Position numbers and translations under genes: made by a program. From Panonychus citri (Eukaryota; Arthropoda; Arachnida; Trombidiformes; Tetranychidae), in NCBI RefSeq assembly GCF_014898815.1, contig NW_026515527.1, positions 62,001 through 126,000 of the forward strand: a DNA stretch of 64,000 nt, given 5' to 3'. How positions within the stretch are numbered: position 1 is the first letter of the stretch; each line of letters opens with the position of its first letter. Below, piece after piece: positions 1 through 12,229 of the stretch. Under the pieces are notes generated by a model. It saw only the letters and a list, made by a program, of their open reading frames with translations, was not told where the DNA came from and searched no databases.

Positions 1-3000
1 AGAGGATGATCTTTTGGGTAGTCACAAAAGTCCATTATATTTTTGAAATGATCAAGATCATTGTAAAAGTTTTCTGTTTTTATGTGGTATATAAATGAGT
101 CAGTGTCAGTGTAAATAAGCTTGATATTAGATCCATAATGTGATTTAAACGTATCATAGTGTAGTTGATACATCAATAGCTTTGCATATTCTAAAACGGT
201 GAAACCGAGATGAATTGGTTTGTCCAACACAACAATATCTTTTTTAAGTTTGAAAATCGCTTTATCATCATCCAAGATCATAAACTGATCAAATAGTGGG
301 TTTTTTGAATATTTTTTTGCTATTTTACGATTGAGGACAATTTTTACTTTTTGATGTTTACGTTTATCTTCAATACTTTTTCCATACAGAGAGTTAACCA
401 TCAGCTTGTATAAATCTTTTTCAAATGTGTTCTTTGCTTGTTGACGTTTTTGAGTACACATCATTATATATGGTTCCAACCAAGCTGTCTCAGTGAATTC
501 AATTATACGATGAACATGTTTTAATTGGAGTCCTTTTTCCAAATAATATTTTAGATTTTTATAATAGATGATATAGTTATACTTATCCATTAAATTTGGC
601 ACTAATTTCTCACTAGTTACATTTTTACGTCCTTGATCTCTTAGAAGATTTATCTGTTTATGTTGATATGGACTCAATTGGTTTTCATTTATCTTTATCT
701 TCTCAGGTGCAAGAGGATAATCATCATGATCATCGTGAAGATGTTGTGGGTAAATCAAATCAACTTCAAGGATGTATCCTTTATTTTCTGATCCTGAAAT
801 TATTTTATCAATAATCTCAGCAAATTGATAATTTTCAACCCATTTGAAGTTATGAGTCGGTAACTTTTGTTTCAAAGCCCATCCGTATAAGTTGTTCACA
901 TCGAGATAGGTGATATATGATCGTTCCATCAAAGGATTATAGTTAGGTGTATCTGGATTATTTGCCTTTGCGTGGTGAGAGATTGCGCATGATATTCCAC
1001 CACGAATACCTTTTTCAATCATCGTTATCATATCAATATCAGTCAATAAGTCCAGTCTGGCTCTAGTTTTTCTTAGAGCTGCATTCCATGATAGTCCTGG
1101 GATTGATACAAAATGAGCTGGATCGAGTTCGAACTCTTGAATGCAGTTTTTTCGAAACGTTTCAAATACAGCTGCTAAGAGTGTGACGTCAACTCTTAGA
1201 TAAATGTCTTGAAACTCTCCTAAGTTTCGACACTTGAACTCATCCCATATTGTTAGTAATCGATCATAAAGTTGTTGATCAATTGATTTGTTTGTTAATG
1301 ATGAATAAAATTTTTCAATTGGAGGTAAAGATTTATCTTCAAATTTAGACCAATCATCTATATATTCATAAGGCAAAGCTCCTTTTCTCAGTAAATTGTC
1401 GATTTTATAAATAGGAAAAATCTTCTTGAGATATGTTCTCTTGATATCATCGTCCAGATTTGACGCTAGAGTATCCAGACTAGAAGCAAGAAAAGCATAT
1501 GAATCGATGAAAATGAATTGGTTCATGAATATAGCTGAATATTTTTCCATAGTATGAGGAATAACATCAATATTGTTGGTGTTTGTCCTATTAATTGCTT
1601 GGATAATCAAGTGACTATCGAAATTTTTTAGATTGTGAAAAACAACGGGTATTTTAAAATTCCAAAAAAGTTCAAGATTACAACATTGATGAGCAGCACC
1701 TCTTATCTCGCCTGTTAGATGATGGTGATCACAAACACGTTTATCATGGTCTTTGAAAGGAAATCCGCATATCCAACAATACTGCGATGCACTCAGAACT
1801 TTCATGTGTTCCTCTCTGGTTATAGAAAGAGGTTTTTTGTTCTCTTTGAAAGATTGGTAAAGTACTGGTTTTAAGGAATTCAATTCATCTATGAACTTAC
1901 TACTATGTTTTGTCCACGATAAAATGAAGAATGAATAATATCTTGTTTCCAATCAACGACAATAAGACCATAACTAGCGATATGACTTTGGTATTCAAAA
2001 GTGTTTTAGCAGATTCGATATTAATTGGTTTAATTAGTGTCTCAAAATCAGCATACAATGAATGGATATGGTTGTAATGCTTTCCATTTCATGAAACCAA
2101 TTTTGCTTGATTCATGTGGGATAATAACATGTTGATCTGAACTACATGTTTCCAAATGTTTCTCAAGTCTTGAAAAATTTTAAATCCAACAAAACATCTG
2201 TAACAATGATATAATCCTGATCCTTGTTGGTTCAAAAGACGGTTAAAATTTTGATGAAATAGTAATGACCTTGAAGTAAAATAATTTGATTTTAATATCG
2301 AATTTGTATTTACTCAACTGTAAAGGTATAATATTTGTGTCAATATCTAATGAATATATGTTGATTGAAATTTCATTTAACCGCTCAAACTTTGGAATAT
2401 CAATTATGTCAACAAATCCTTTGCATCCATTGAAATTATGTTTGTGAATGTGTTCTTTATAATGTGATGTTCTTTGTGGGTTATCTTTGTGTTGATATAA
2501 TGCTGCTAGGACTGACCACATGAAACAATTTTCTTCGCAGTCAATCGAGATTAACGCCTTTTTATTCTGTATCCAATCTGGTAATTCTAATTCACGACAA
2601 CCCCCACTTTGAGGAATAAACTTTGCAATACGTATTTCGATTGATGATATCTTATTGATTGACCAACCGCTACCAAGATGAGTAAATGTATCGATTCGAT
2701 TATTCACCTCATCTTTACATTCGTCAAGAGTTATGAATATATTATCTCTTAACGTAATTGTCTTCATTGATGATGTGAAATAAGGTTGAATAGTTTTTTC
2801 ACCGTCTGGTTTAGTAAGAAGTCCATTAACACAAACTTGATACTTGAAAACACCGAGATATTCAAACACATAAAAAAGTAAATCTTCCATATTAGTTCGT
2901 TGATCAATAAACATTTCATTTGTATCTCTGTAGGTTAAATTATTCACTAAATAAATTAAGAGAAACTGTCGAAAAGCACTTTTCATAATTTTATAGGGAG

Positions 3001-3112
3001 GAAAATCTACTAAACCATAAGTTTCAGTAGACTGACACTGTTCAATATGTTTACGAAAGTTTTTCTCAATCTTATAAGTACGTTTACACTCAAAGCACTT
3101 AAATGAAACCAT
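1..3112 (-). pseudogene. Polinton protein-primed family B DNA polymerase (pPolB), frameshifted, 3' end outside the window
   Basis: This would replicate the element from a protein primer. From 3112 downwards an open frame of 289 codons (2243-3112) holds a CxxC...H...C zinc-finger-like start and a module around the residues FMWSVLAALY that is typical of Polinton polymerases. A second Cys-rich segment and an exonuclease-like ADFE motif follow, but they lie in alternating frames: I see frame breaks near 2250, 2160, 2055, 1985 and 1905. From about 1900 to base 1 the frame I followed is open. It carries a CxxC...HHH Cys/His motif, HNLKNFDSHLI, the catalytic motif A (DVNNLYG), motif B (KLMVNSLYGK) and motif C (YTDTDSF). 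The polymerase palm is therefore well preserved while the exonuclease-proximal part is broken. The gene is inactive as it stands, unless the breaks are sequencing errors. Confidence 0.85.
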
Positions 3113-3141
3113 TTTTGTTGAATGAATGATGTTCGAAGATT

Positions 3142-3152
3142 GTCTTTATATA
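3142..3152 (-). promoter_or_regulatory. TATATAAAGAC promoter-like motif of the left-copy polymerase
   Basis: Read on the minus strand, TATATAAAGAC lies about 30-40 bp upstream of the polymerase ATG at 3112. The same word precedes six genes of the right element. TATA-box function is inferred from position and recurrence. Confidence 0.55.
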
Positions 3153-3190
3153 TAATACAACATGATATGGTTATTAAAAAAACATTAATG

Positions 3191-3408
3191 AAAATGAATC
3201 GATAATCTATACAATGAAACAAATTTTATATGATTGAAGTTAAAATGAATCGATTATCTATACAATGAAACGAATTTTATGTGATTGAAGTTAAAATGAA
3301 TCGATTATCTATACAATGAAAAAAATTTTATGTGATTGAAGTTAAAATGAATTGATTATCTATACAATGAAACGAATTTTATGTGATTGAAGTTAAAATG
3401 AATTGATT
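3191..3408. repeat. 51-bp tandem repeat, about 4.3 copies
   Basis: Units start at 3191, 3242, 3293 and 3344, with a partial fifth at 3395. Each contains ATGAATCGATTATCTATACA followed by ATGAAACGAATTTTATGTGA, with only a few substitutions between copies. It lies between the polymerase start and host DNA, where Polinton terminal or subterminal repeats are expected. No comparable array is seen at the left edge of the right element. Confidence 0.9.
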
Positions 3409-3481
3409 GCCAATAGATGTTTAATTGAATCAAAACGAATTTACGATTGGATATATGGGTGTGTTGGTTGTTGGTGATGAG

Positions 3482-3489
3482 TATAAAAG
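3482..3489 (+). promoter_or_regulatory. Possible TATA box (TATAAAAG)
   Basis: TATAAAAG is followed about 25-35 bp later by an initiator-like TCATTC in a pyrimidine-rich stretch and then by an ATG at 3549, which opens only 14 codons. This looks like the promoter of a plus-strand gene, but I could not build a convincing product. It may belong to the element or to a decayed host gene. Confidence 0.3.
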
Positions 3490-3614
3490 ACGTTGAACAA
3501 TCTTAGTTTCGATCATTCATCATCTTCATCTCCAATAAATCACTTAAAATGTTTTATCATTCAATTTGTGCTTACTTTCATTTCCAAAGTTGAAATGATG
3601 AAATTGAAATTGCA

Positions 3615-3918
3615 ATGAAATCAGGTGATCAACTATTTCATGCGTATTCAAAAGTCAACTCTATTGTCTATCGTTTTCTCTTTGGTAATATTCGAACCAT
3701 TTGGTCTGAATTATGTTATCTTCGCCATCTCCGCAATTCAACCTGTGAAGAGGATAAAATTTTTCACTTTGTCTACCTATTCTGGACCTGTATAAAGAAG
3801 GAAGGACGATCTGTTATCGCCTGCTTGGATAGAAGGTCAAGTAATCTATTGGAATTGTGGGGTATCAACATACGATTTATCTACGAAAGGATTTGATTAC
3901 AATGATCTTAGTGTTGAT
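3615..3918 (+). other. Unassigned, possibly decayed, coding stretch
   Basis: Two overlapping readings exist. One is an uninterrupted 93-codon ORF at 3615-3896. The other starts at ATG 3640 with a hydrophobic, signal-peptide-like beginning (LLSIVFSLVIF); it is stopped once near 3805 and then stays open to about 3918. Base composition here is more balanced than in the flanking AT-rich DNA, and a TATA-like box lies at 3482. I recognise no family. It could be a chance ORF, a pseudogene of a secreted protein, or element cargo. Confidence 0.2.
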
Positions 3919-4573
3919 TGAAGTTTGTCCATATCTATAAAACAATGAAGAATGTTCATTACCTGTAATTGATAGACTTCATTTTGTTTATGAGCTCTAT
4001 GATGATACATTGATCAATAATTAAAATATGAATTATTTAATTTTTTGGTTTTCCCGCCATTTATAACTCGGTAAATGATGATGAGAGAGAGAGAGAAAAA
4101 GAAAGAGTAAATTTGTGTGCCAGAAGTGGTAATATTTCACTACTTTCTAATCTGATTGAATCAATAGGTTTCGAAATTTCAACCTTAGGCGATTAAAGTT
4201 TCTTTTGTAGATTTTTCAATTGTTCAATAAGAACTGTAATCAAATCCTTTTAGTAATTGACTTAGAAACATGAGTATCAGTTGGAAATTTCAATTTCTAT
4301 TTTCCGAATATGGAAAATCTTGTTATTTTATCTCCTTCTTCGATATTTTCAGGGAGAAATCTATTTACCTGTTACCTTTTAACACATTCAATGTCAGTTC
4401 AATTCTAAGACAAGGAAATTACAAAACTTCCGGTGATTCGAAAAAGTTTCAATGTAAACTCAAATCTACATGATACTTAGAATCGAGAAACGAATTTTTT
4501 TCATCACAAATTACTATTAATAAAAGAAACTTGAGTTGAAATGATTTCCTGAATTTCATGGAGTTGGAAATTG

Positions 4574-4576
<3 letters not shown>

Positions 4577-4650
<74 letters not shown>
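4577..4650. repeat. (AG)37 microsatellite
   Basis: 74 bp of uninterrupted AG dinucleotide. Confidence 0.98.
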
Positions 4651-4656
<6 letters not shown>

Positions 4657-5858
4657 ATTGGAAATACATTACAAGTTCCAACTATTTACTGAGTAAATAT
4701 CCTCAGGGCAAATGCAAATGGAAACATTTTATATCATCAAGTGGGTTAATTATCCTTTTGTTTAAGAATTGATTTCAGTTGGATGAATAAAGTAAAAGAG
4801 TTTTCATCATCTACTTAATTAGTTGATCAATCAATGAATAAACTCCCAGTGAAGCAATTTAAGCTAATCAATTGATTCAATAGTTGATAATATCCTTAAT
4901 TATCAATAGATTTCGTGATATAATTAACTTATTATCAAAGCTAATTACTTGAAGGTATTGAAAATTATGTAACATGATCTCAATCAATACACAATCATAT
5001 TGATCCAAATTGATACTTTTTTTTAATGGTTGTCTATTGAATCCCAATCAAAGCAGATTAATTTGATGTGGTTAAGTTAATTTGATAATCAATACCTTAT
5101 CTAACACTCATTAATAACTCTAGTTGATATTTTATCAATCAATAGTTGATAATATCAATAGGAATGATTTTCATCTCAATTAAACTGATTTAATACTTGT
5201 GATAAACTTTTGTAACAATTTCATAATAATGATTATCTTAATCTTAATAATCATTAATCCTTGTAATCAATGAAATTGTTATATACCTGGACAATCAGTT
5301 AATCAAGCTGATTAATTTTTCTCAAAATAAATGGATTAATAAATTTACCGTTATAATAATTTGTCTGGTATTGAATAAAAAACAAACATCAATTGAAAAA
5401 CATTTCATAATTTATTGAGTAATTTTTGTAACTGGATTAATCAATCAAGGTGAAAATATCAATAATATGATTAATTGAATAACATCAACTGAATATGACA
5501 GTTTGATTTAGTTTCAGCTCAACAATTAAAATCAATCAGAATCAATAAAAAGCAATTAGGCTTAAAGTTGAAAGAATTCCAATAATCCAATCAATTTAAT
5601 CAAGATTTTTCCTCTTCTAATTGTTTATTAATTGGATAATTTTCAAACAATTTTAATCTTTTAAATCAGATAATCGATAACAATTTAAACTTAAATTCTT
5701 GTTGATCAAAGTAAATTGAATTTCCCGCCTTTTTTTCAAACTCATTTCTTTTTCTAAATGTAAACAGATGATTTGAAATTAATTGTTTTCTTTTCAACCA
5801 AATTAACTTTTTAATTAATTATTCTGGTTTTTAATTTTCACTTAATAATAAATTCAGT
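4651..5858. other. Non-coding AT-rich intergenic DNA upstream of TMCO1
   Basis: Dominated by TTGATTAAT/AATCAAT-type words. No ORF of interest, RNA gene or repeat family recognised. Confidence 0.6.
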
Positions 5859-6804
5859 ATGTATCAAGATTGTATTCTGATCCTTTTTATATCCATTTTC
5901 ACTGCTCTTCTAGGTGAAGGTTAGTTTTCCTTGTCTTGGTTTTCATTTACTCTTTTGGGTTATTAATTTTGTAAATTGATTCTTATGATTTTCTGTCAAC
6001 AAATTAAAATTAATTGATTTTTTTTTATTTTCCTGTCTTATTTAGCTCTTACCTGGCTTATGGTTTACCGAACTGAGAAGTTTAAAAAATTGAAAGGTGA
6101 AGTTGAACGACAGTGTAAAAGATGTAAGTTTATATTGTATTTGAGAATTTGAGTTCATTTTTCAAATTTTCAAATTCTTCCATTGGAACTTTTTGGTTAT
6201 TTCTCTCTCTCTCTTCATTGGTTTATCAGTGGAAAAGAAGAAGGAGATTATCGGTGAATCAAGTGATAAACAACAGAAAAAGAAATTGGAACGTGAAGAG
6301 GAAAAATTAAAGAATCATAATCGTGACCTTTCACTTGTCAAAATGAAATCCATGTTCGCTATTGGTTTGGCCTTCACGGCTCTTCTTAGTATGTTTAATT
6401 CAATGTAAGTTTCTCTCAATGCTCACATTTCATCAGAATTTCATCATGAAAGTCATCAAATTTTCTATTAGTTTCGATGGACGGATTGTCGCAAAGTTAC
6501 CATTCGAACCAATTTCATTGATCCAAGGATTGTCTCATCGGAATATTTCTGGAAATGATTACACTGATTGTTCTTTCATTTTTTTGTACATTTTGTGTAC
6601 CATGTCAATACGACAGGTAAGAATAACAATTAGTCCTAATTAACGAAGGAAAACCCATGTTCTATTCTATGAAAAATTAATTTTTCTTCTTTTTCTTTGA
6701 ATAATATCTGACAGAATATTCAAAAAATTTTAGGATTCGCTCCATCGAGAGCCGCAAGTAAACAAACTGCTAATATTTTCGGTACAGTCAATACAACTCG
6801 ATGA
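5859..6804 (+). CDS. TMCO1: TMCO1 homologue (transmembrane and coiled-coil domain protein 1)
   Basis: Exons 5859-5919, 6046-6123, 6230-6404, 6472-6616 and 6715-6804 (549 nt, 182 aa), all with GT-AG borders and consistent phases. The protein starts MYQDCILILFIS with a first membrane segment. A Lys/Glu-rich coiled coil encoded by exon 3 follows (QQKKKLEREEEKLK), then membrane segments around MFAIGLAFTALLSMFNSIF and CSFIFLYILCTMSIRQ, and a conserved tail with LGFAPSRAASKQ. Length and layout match the animal family (about 188 aa). TMCO1 is an ER membrane protein of the Oxa1/EMC3/GET1 superfamily, implicated in the multipass translocon and in ER calcium leak. The gene is convergent with FOXRED1, with about 190 bp between the stop codons. 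Exon 3 is preceded by a short (CT)n polypyrimidine tract. Confidence 0.96.
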
Positions 6805-6991
6805 TTTAGTAAATTAACTAGGATAGAATAAGCAATTATATCCAATAAATAATTTAAATTTTTCTATCAACCAATTGAAGACAATTGACTTGACAATGTT
6901 TTCGTCAAACTAATATTGTCATTTTCATTTGAAATTTGAGCTTACATTTGGTTTATCAAGGAGAAATGAAAGATTCGTTAATTTTATTGGA

Positions 6992-8950
6992 TTAAAGAAT
7001 CAAATCTTCATAGACTTTTTCTCCAGAAAACATTCTCTCCCAGGAGAAAGGTAATAAATTAAATCCTAGCTCTTCGGGATAGTGACCTTTCAATTGTAGA
7101 TCGGCCATTGCTCGACCAACCGCTGGAGCCATTTGGATACCATGTGAACCGAAGCCACAAAGCCAAGTGATGTTATTGTAAAAAGGATGATTTCCAATGA
7201 TCGGATTACCATCGTAAACATTTTCATCGCAATAACCAGCCCAAGCAGCGACCAATTTGACCTTTTGAAATCCTTTAACCCGATTCGATAAAATTGGATG
7301 AATTACTTTCTCAAAGAAACTGTAATCAACATCCAAATTACCAGGATCTGGTTCCTCTTCCTAATCAACATCAGAGAGAATTAGTTAGCCTACAATTGAA
7401 CAATTTACATAATAATGTACCTTTGTTGGACATTTAGTAACAATAAAGTTTCCACCTAAACCATCCCGTCGGCAAATTACACCGCTTGGGTCAACTATCA
7501 CAGGAAAATCTAATATTGGAGCATCCGGAGCATTGAAAACGAAAACGTATCTCTTTCTATTTATGAATAAGAGAAATTTTTACATAATAATTAGATGAAA
7601 ATTGGTCAATAACAATCAATTGTTACCTTGGCATAACTGGTAAAGGAATACGTCTTAGACCGGGCGTTGTTCCGATTCCCAAAGTCTCAGCGAGTACCCT
7701 TGATTCGGCACCACAGCAAACTATACAACGAGCGAACGATATTTGTCCAATCTCATCGTTTGGAAAACGTATCAGGGCATTATTACATGTTTCCATTGGA
7801 TCGTTTAGTTCATCTCGATAAAATGAAGTCGGAAATGCGACATTTGTATTGAAATCAAAAACTTCCCCTTCCAAGAAAGTTGTACCAAGAAATTCAGCTT
7901 TACCCTTTAACGCAACGAGAACCGGATAAGGATCAATCCAACCTTCATCTTGTAAACCTAAGGTGGCGAAAACGATTCCCTCGGTGTTCAACCAGGGGAA
8001 TCTTTGACTCAACACATTTGGCGATAAAATGTCAACAAAGGCTCCACATTCAGTCTGTGTTTCATGATATTTGATGAAATTTTCAGCTCGAATGGGATCG
8101 ACAAGGAACATGTACCCCTGAGGATGGAAATTGAAATCCGGTGGATCGGCATTCATCATACTCAAATGATCCTTTGCCTGCCTGTAAAATTGAGCTCCCA
8201 ACGCGGCCATTTTCACATTAGTCGGGTGGGAAAACTGTTGTCTAATACATCCCAAAGATAAATTAGACGCTGCATGTGTATACTAAAGATGGAATAACAA
8301 TTTCATGATTAGAAAAAGAGAGAGAAAGAGTACAATTCAATTGAATCAAATTAGAATATACTTACATTATAATCTCTATCAACAACGATAATTGAAGTGG
8401 TTTTACCCCAAATTTGTTGAATGAAAAAGGCAGTGGATAGACCGATGATCCCACCGCCGATAATCAGGAAATCACAAGTTTCAGGATAATCAACTAAAGG
8501 CTTTTTCAGTACATCTGCAAGGGTTTTGGTCCAATCCTTTTTAGAATCGGTTAATGAGGAACTGGGAATTCGGGGATCAATCGTTGTGTGGAAAATAGGA
8601 TAACGAAAGGTAAAATCAGTTTGCGGCTGAAAAACAAATGATGAATCAAATTTCGGTGGTTGTTTCACAATCTCTCGGTATTTGGCTAATCGGGCATCGC
8701 GTTCGGCTGCAACCCATCGAGGTTTACTGTTTACATTTAAATCTGAACTGTCAACATGGTTTAAATTACTGGAATCTTGATTGTTTCCATTGTTTTCCGA
8801 ACCTGATTTTGTATCATTTTCATTGATTCCTTTGTCTTTTTGTTGCTCATCAATGGATTCACTTAATCTCCTTCTCGATCCTTTAAGTAACGAATTGAAA
8901 TGGTTCAAATATCTTCTACCAGCTAAATGACGGGTTAATCCGGGTGACAT
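6992..8950 (-). CDS. FOXRED1: FOXRED1 homologue (FAD-dependent oxidoreductase, complex I assembly)
   Basis: Exons (transcript order) 8366-8950, 7627-8282, 7421-7556 and 6992-7360, total 1746 nt, 581 aa, all phases consistent. The FAD-binding glycine motif is GGGIIG at residues 165-170 within DFLIIGGGIIGLSTAFF. It is followed by the D-amino-acid-oxidase-type fold (ASNLSLGCIRQQFSHP, GWIDPYPVL, CVVCCGAES-like strand) and the C-terminal FAD-contact region around CGFGSHGIQMAPAVGRAMAD. Family members are mitochondrial and needed for respiratory complex I assembly. The N-terminus (about 1-155) is Arg-rich at first, compatible with mitochondrial import, and then low-complexity Asn/Ser/Asp-rich, which makes this protein about 95 residues longer than the human one (486 aa). 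Confidence 0.95.
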
Positions 8951-9570
8951 TTAATCTAAATTTGAATGGAACAATTTAAACACCAAAAAAACATTTAAAA
9001 AAAAAGGAAAAATAAAAATCAATGTAACTATAAACAACCACGAGTTGGTGATCAGCTGTGAATGAGATTCTCAAAGTCACCTGACTGGAAAATGTAAACA
9101 CTAATCATAACAATTGAGATTTCCTCTTGTTTTTTGATTGTTACAATTAGAAATATATTTTTCTCTTAAATTGCTTAACAATTTTATTCAAATCAACAAT
9201 GATCAAGTAATGAACTTTTTGATATAAAAATACAAAGTTATAAAAGTTGAATACAATCAGACAATTTTGTGTCTACATGGTGATGATAAGACTTGAATTA
9301 GATTTGTAACTGATTTTTGATCACTAGAGACTAATTAAAATATTATTGATCACTGATCATCATTTTAGATGGCAAATCTATTAAAGTAACTGGGTTAGAT
9401 TATTTGGCGAGTCTATTGGCCATAATTTAAATTGTGGTTTGAATTTCAAATAACATGTTTCATGTTGATGGAAATGAAAGTGAACATGAAAATTGTGATG
9501 AAAAGTGTTGATTTGATGTTCATTTGTCCGATGTGTCTAATGGATTCCATGGGTTTCCTTTTCAACAGAA
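8951..9570. other. Intergenic, no feature recognised
   Basis: AT-rich spacer between the FOXRED1 start and the stop codon of the next minus-strand gene. It presumably holds the FOXRED1 promoter, but no clear motif stands out. Confidence 0.6.
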
Positions 9571-10317
9571 TTATCTCCTTGTGGTGTTTGATTGATTAAG
9601 AAGATCCCAAATGGAACCGGCTACTTGCATCAACCTGACAATTGGAACTCTTCCTGCAACAATTTGGAGTAAAAGTGAAACAACACTGCGAACATATCGA
9701 TGAGAATTGGCCATTACCGTTGGATCTTGAATTTCCATTTGATTTGTCATGAATCTGATCACATTTTCAACAATTTCTGTGGAAACCGGTCGAACTTGAT
9801 TAGTATTATCACCTTCACCTCTTTCACTTGCATCAGAGTAATTACTTTCCATAGAATCAGATTCACCTGATGGCTCCGGTAACGATGAATGAGGAAGATC
9901 AATGATATTACAGTGAAGATCCGATGTATTTGGAGATTTGATTATCCTATTAATTGACCTTCGAGCTTCCAATCCAATACCAGCATCTCTCATAAAACTA
10001 TCAGTTAGGCCTTTCAATTGGTCTATATTATTAATCCCAAGACGCAATAGTTTTTCAATATCTTCCTCGTGGACTCTTCCTTTACGTAGTTTAATCAACC
10101 ATCGAGGTGGAGTGATTTGATTGAGCTGTTCAATGGTCAAAGTTTGCACATTAATTGGTACAATTTCACCACAACTTGCTCGTAAACTATTGGTCAAGAT
10201 GATTGGTAACCAGGCCGATTTCACGGACAAAGGACCGAAGGCTCTTTTCCCGTGTTTAACCAGCAATCTATCAACTTGATCGATATTAATTTCGTTTAAC
10301 AAAACATGATCACCCAT
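9571..10317 (-). CDS. Unknown intronless protein, 248 aa
   Basis: A single open frame starts at ATG 10317 (MGDHVLLNEINIDQ) and stops at 9571. I do not recognise the family. Residues about 80-130 (ITPPRWLIKLRKGRVHEEDIEKLLRLGI...LEARRSINRII) look helical and resemble a SAM-like or helix-hairpin-helix-like fold. Residues 135-180 are acidic and Ser-rich (linker-like). The C-terminal 65 residues are again amphipathic helices (VENVIRFMTNQMEIQ...VVSLLLQIVAGRVP). There is no signal peptide or membrane span. Codon use and base composition resemble the neighbouring host exons, and the ORF is far longer than expected by chance here, so I regard it as a real gene. Being intronless among multi-exon neighbours, it could be an old retrocopy. 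Confidence 0.75.
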   Translation of the reverse strand: MGDHVLLNEINIDQVDRLLVKHGKRAFGPLSVKSAWLPIILTNSLRASCGEIVPINVQTLTIEQLNQITPPRWLIKLRKGRVHEEDIEKLLRLGINNIDQLKGLTDSFMRDAGIGLEARRSINRIIKSPNTSDLHCNIIDLPHSSLPEPSGESDSMESNYSDASERGEGDNTNQVRPVSTEIVENVIRFMTNQMEIQDPTVMANSHRYVRSVVSLLLQIVAGRVPIVRLMQVAGSIWDLLNQSNTTRR

Positions 10318-12229
10318 TATTTCATTACAATACCAGTAAATTCACTTAAAGAAAACAAAAACTCTAAACAATTAAAATTAATCCAACAAGAGATTAGTAA
10401 ACAATTTGGTCAAAACAAAAAAAAACGCTTTTAAAGAGATGACCAAATGTTCAAAAGTAAATCAATTAGGCGCCAAAATGAAAAATCTACAGAGACATCA
10501 AGTGAATTTTAATCGAACTAATTTTCGATTAAAATTTCCAATCGAAGTTGAGATTTGTTGACAATTTACTTATTCTCATTGAGAAAACAATTAATCACAA
10601 TTTAATTTCTCTTTATCTTGTTAATTGTCTTGCAATGAACACTCTTTAAACTTGAGTGTCAATTCAATAAGTCTAAAAGTTAGCAAGTTAACAATCAAGT
10701 TATTGATCATCAATTGATTGATTGGTTAGTTGATTGTTAGAAAAAAAATTTTTTCTATCCACCAATTCACCAATTGTAAACCTCAATTAACAGCAATTAA
10801 CTATTAACACTAAGACGATAAATGAACAATCAATGATTACCTTTTTATCTTATATATATTTACTTAATTTGATTGATTCAAAGACAATAAACTTTGATTA
10901 CAATTAAGATGAAGTTAATTAATTTTCCATCAATAATTAAAGTCTCTTTTTTTTCCCCGAGAATCAATTTGATTATGATGGTCAACCAATTAATCTCTTT
11001 GAAGATGATTAATTCATAATCAGTATCATGTAGTTTAATTATAAATTGATGGTTGATTATTATTAATATAATCAGGCCAATTTATTTTCCCATTAAAAAT
11101 AAACTTTCATTAAATTGTTGCAGGTTAATTTTGTTTGTGTGTTGATTACAATTTAATGATGAATAAGAAATAGATTTATTCAAATTAACTGAAAAAAAAG
11201 CTTAATTGTAAACAGAGGAAACTCAATTCATCACAATCATCTTAATCATTTGTAATTCATATTTGATAACCTTAATTTATTAATGATTATCACGGATTCA
11301 TGATAACAATTTAATGTTTATTGTTATAACAGTAATCAACAATTACCAACAAGAGTAACAGTTAAATCACAATTTAATAATCAATAACCAATTGTTTTAT
11401 GACCTGAACAATTTATATGTACAAATTTAACAACAACAAATCAACTTGAATCTTAATTGTGATCAACAATCAATCACTCAATGGGAAACCTTGTTACTCT
11501 TGTTGTTAATTTAACTGGTTAACAATTTACAATTATTACCTGGATCCCAATTGATTGCTCATACAAGATTATCAATACTGATTAACCATCACAATCAATG
11601 TTAATCATCAATATAATTAACATGAGAAACTTTTAATTGTTCAACGATTTTAATTATTACCAAACTTTTTTTGCGCGAATTTTTTTTTTCAAAAAAAAAT
11701 CTCAACTTTCTCTTTTTATATTTACATTTATTTATTAATTAATTAATAATTATAATGGGTAATTGTTGTCAGGGAAATTTAGGTTTGATTGAAAAACACA
11801 ATTAAAAAATATATTCATTGATATAATTAAAGATTCAATTGATTGTAATTAGAATCTAATTTGCTTTTTGATATAAATCGTTTCAATTTCATTTCTTTCA
11901 AGCTGAAATTCAATGGATCATGATTGATGGAAACGTTAATTGTAACAATCATTAAGATGATAACGATGATGATGATGATGATGATGATGATTCTGATGAT
12001 TTGATTGTATACAATTGATGAGATGTAATCATGATAATTTTACTAATTAGATTTCGCAACATTTTCAAGTTAATTAAAACGGCGAATTAATTGAAAAATT
12101 AATCTTCAATTGTGTTCCCATGTCGTTGATTATTTGCTAATATCAATTATAATCTTAAATCTGTTAATTGTCCAATCAAAGTAATTAAAATTAGATTTAA
12201 AAAATAAAAAGTTTTTCCCTAGAAATTAA
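10318..12229. other. Non-coding AT-rich intergenic DNA, with a (GAT)n stretch near 11960-11990
   Basis: No ORF or RNA gene recognised. Many copies of ACAATTAA/TTAATTGT-like words. Confidence 0.6.

Larger units (their letters stand above)
1..3430 (-). mobile_element. Right-hand end of a Maverick/Polinton element (left copy)
   Basis: The polymerase gene of a Polinton runs leftwards out of the window, with its N-terminus at 3112. In the second element of this window the polymerase sits on the minus strand at the right of a plus-strand gene block, so this is the right end of an element in the same orientation whose other genes lie before base 1. The outer edge is not resolved. A 51-bp minisatellite at 3191-3408 lies outside the polymerase and was taken as the last element-like sequence. 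I could not identify a terminal inverted repeat or target duplication. Confidence 0.75.

Noticed and set aside
4449..4658. Minus-strand ORF of alternating Ser-Leu
   Set aside because: It is the translation of the (AG)n microsatellite.
8064..8261. Plus-strand ORFs within FOXRED1, JIP and bestrophin exons
   Set aside because: They are antisense shadows of well-supported exons.
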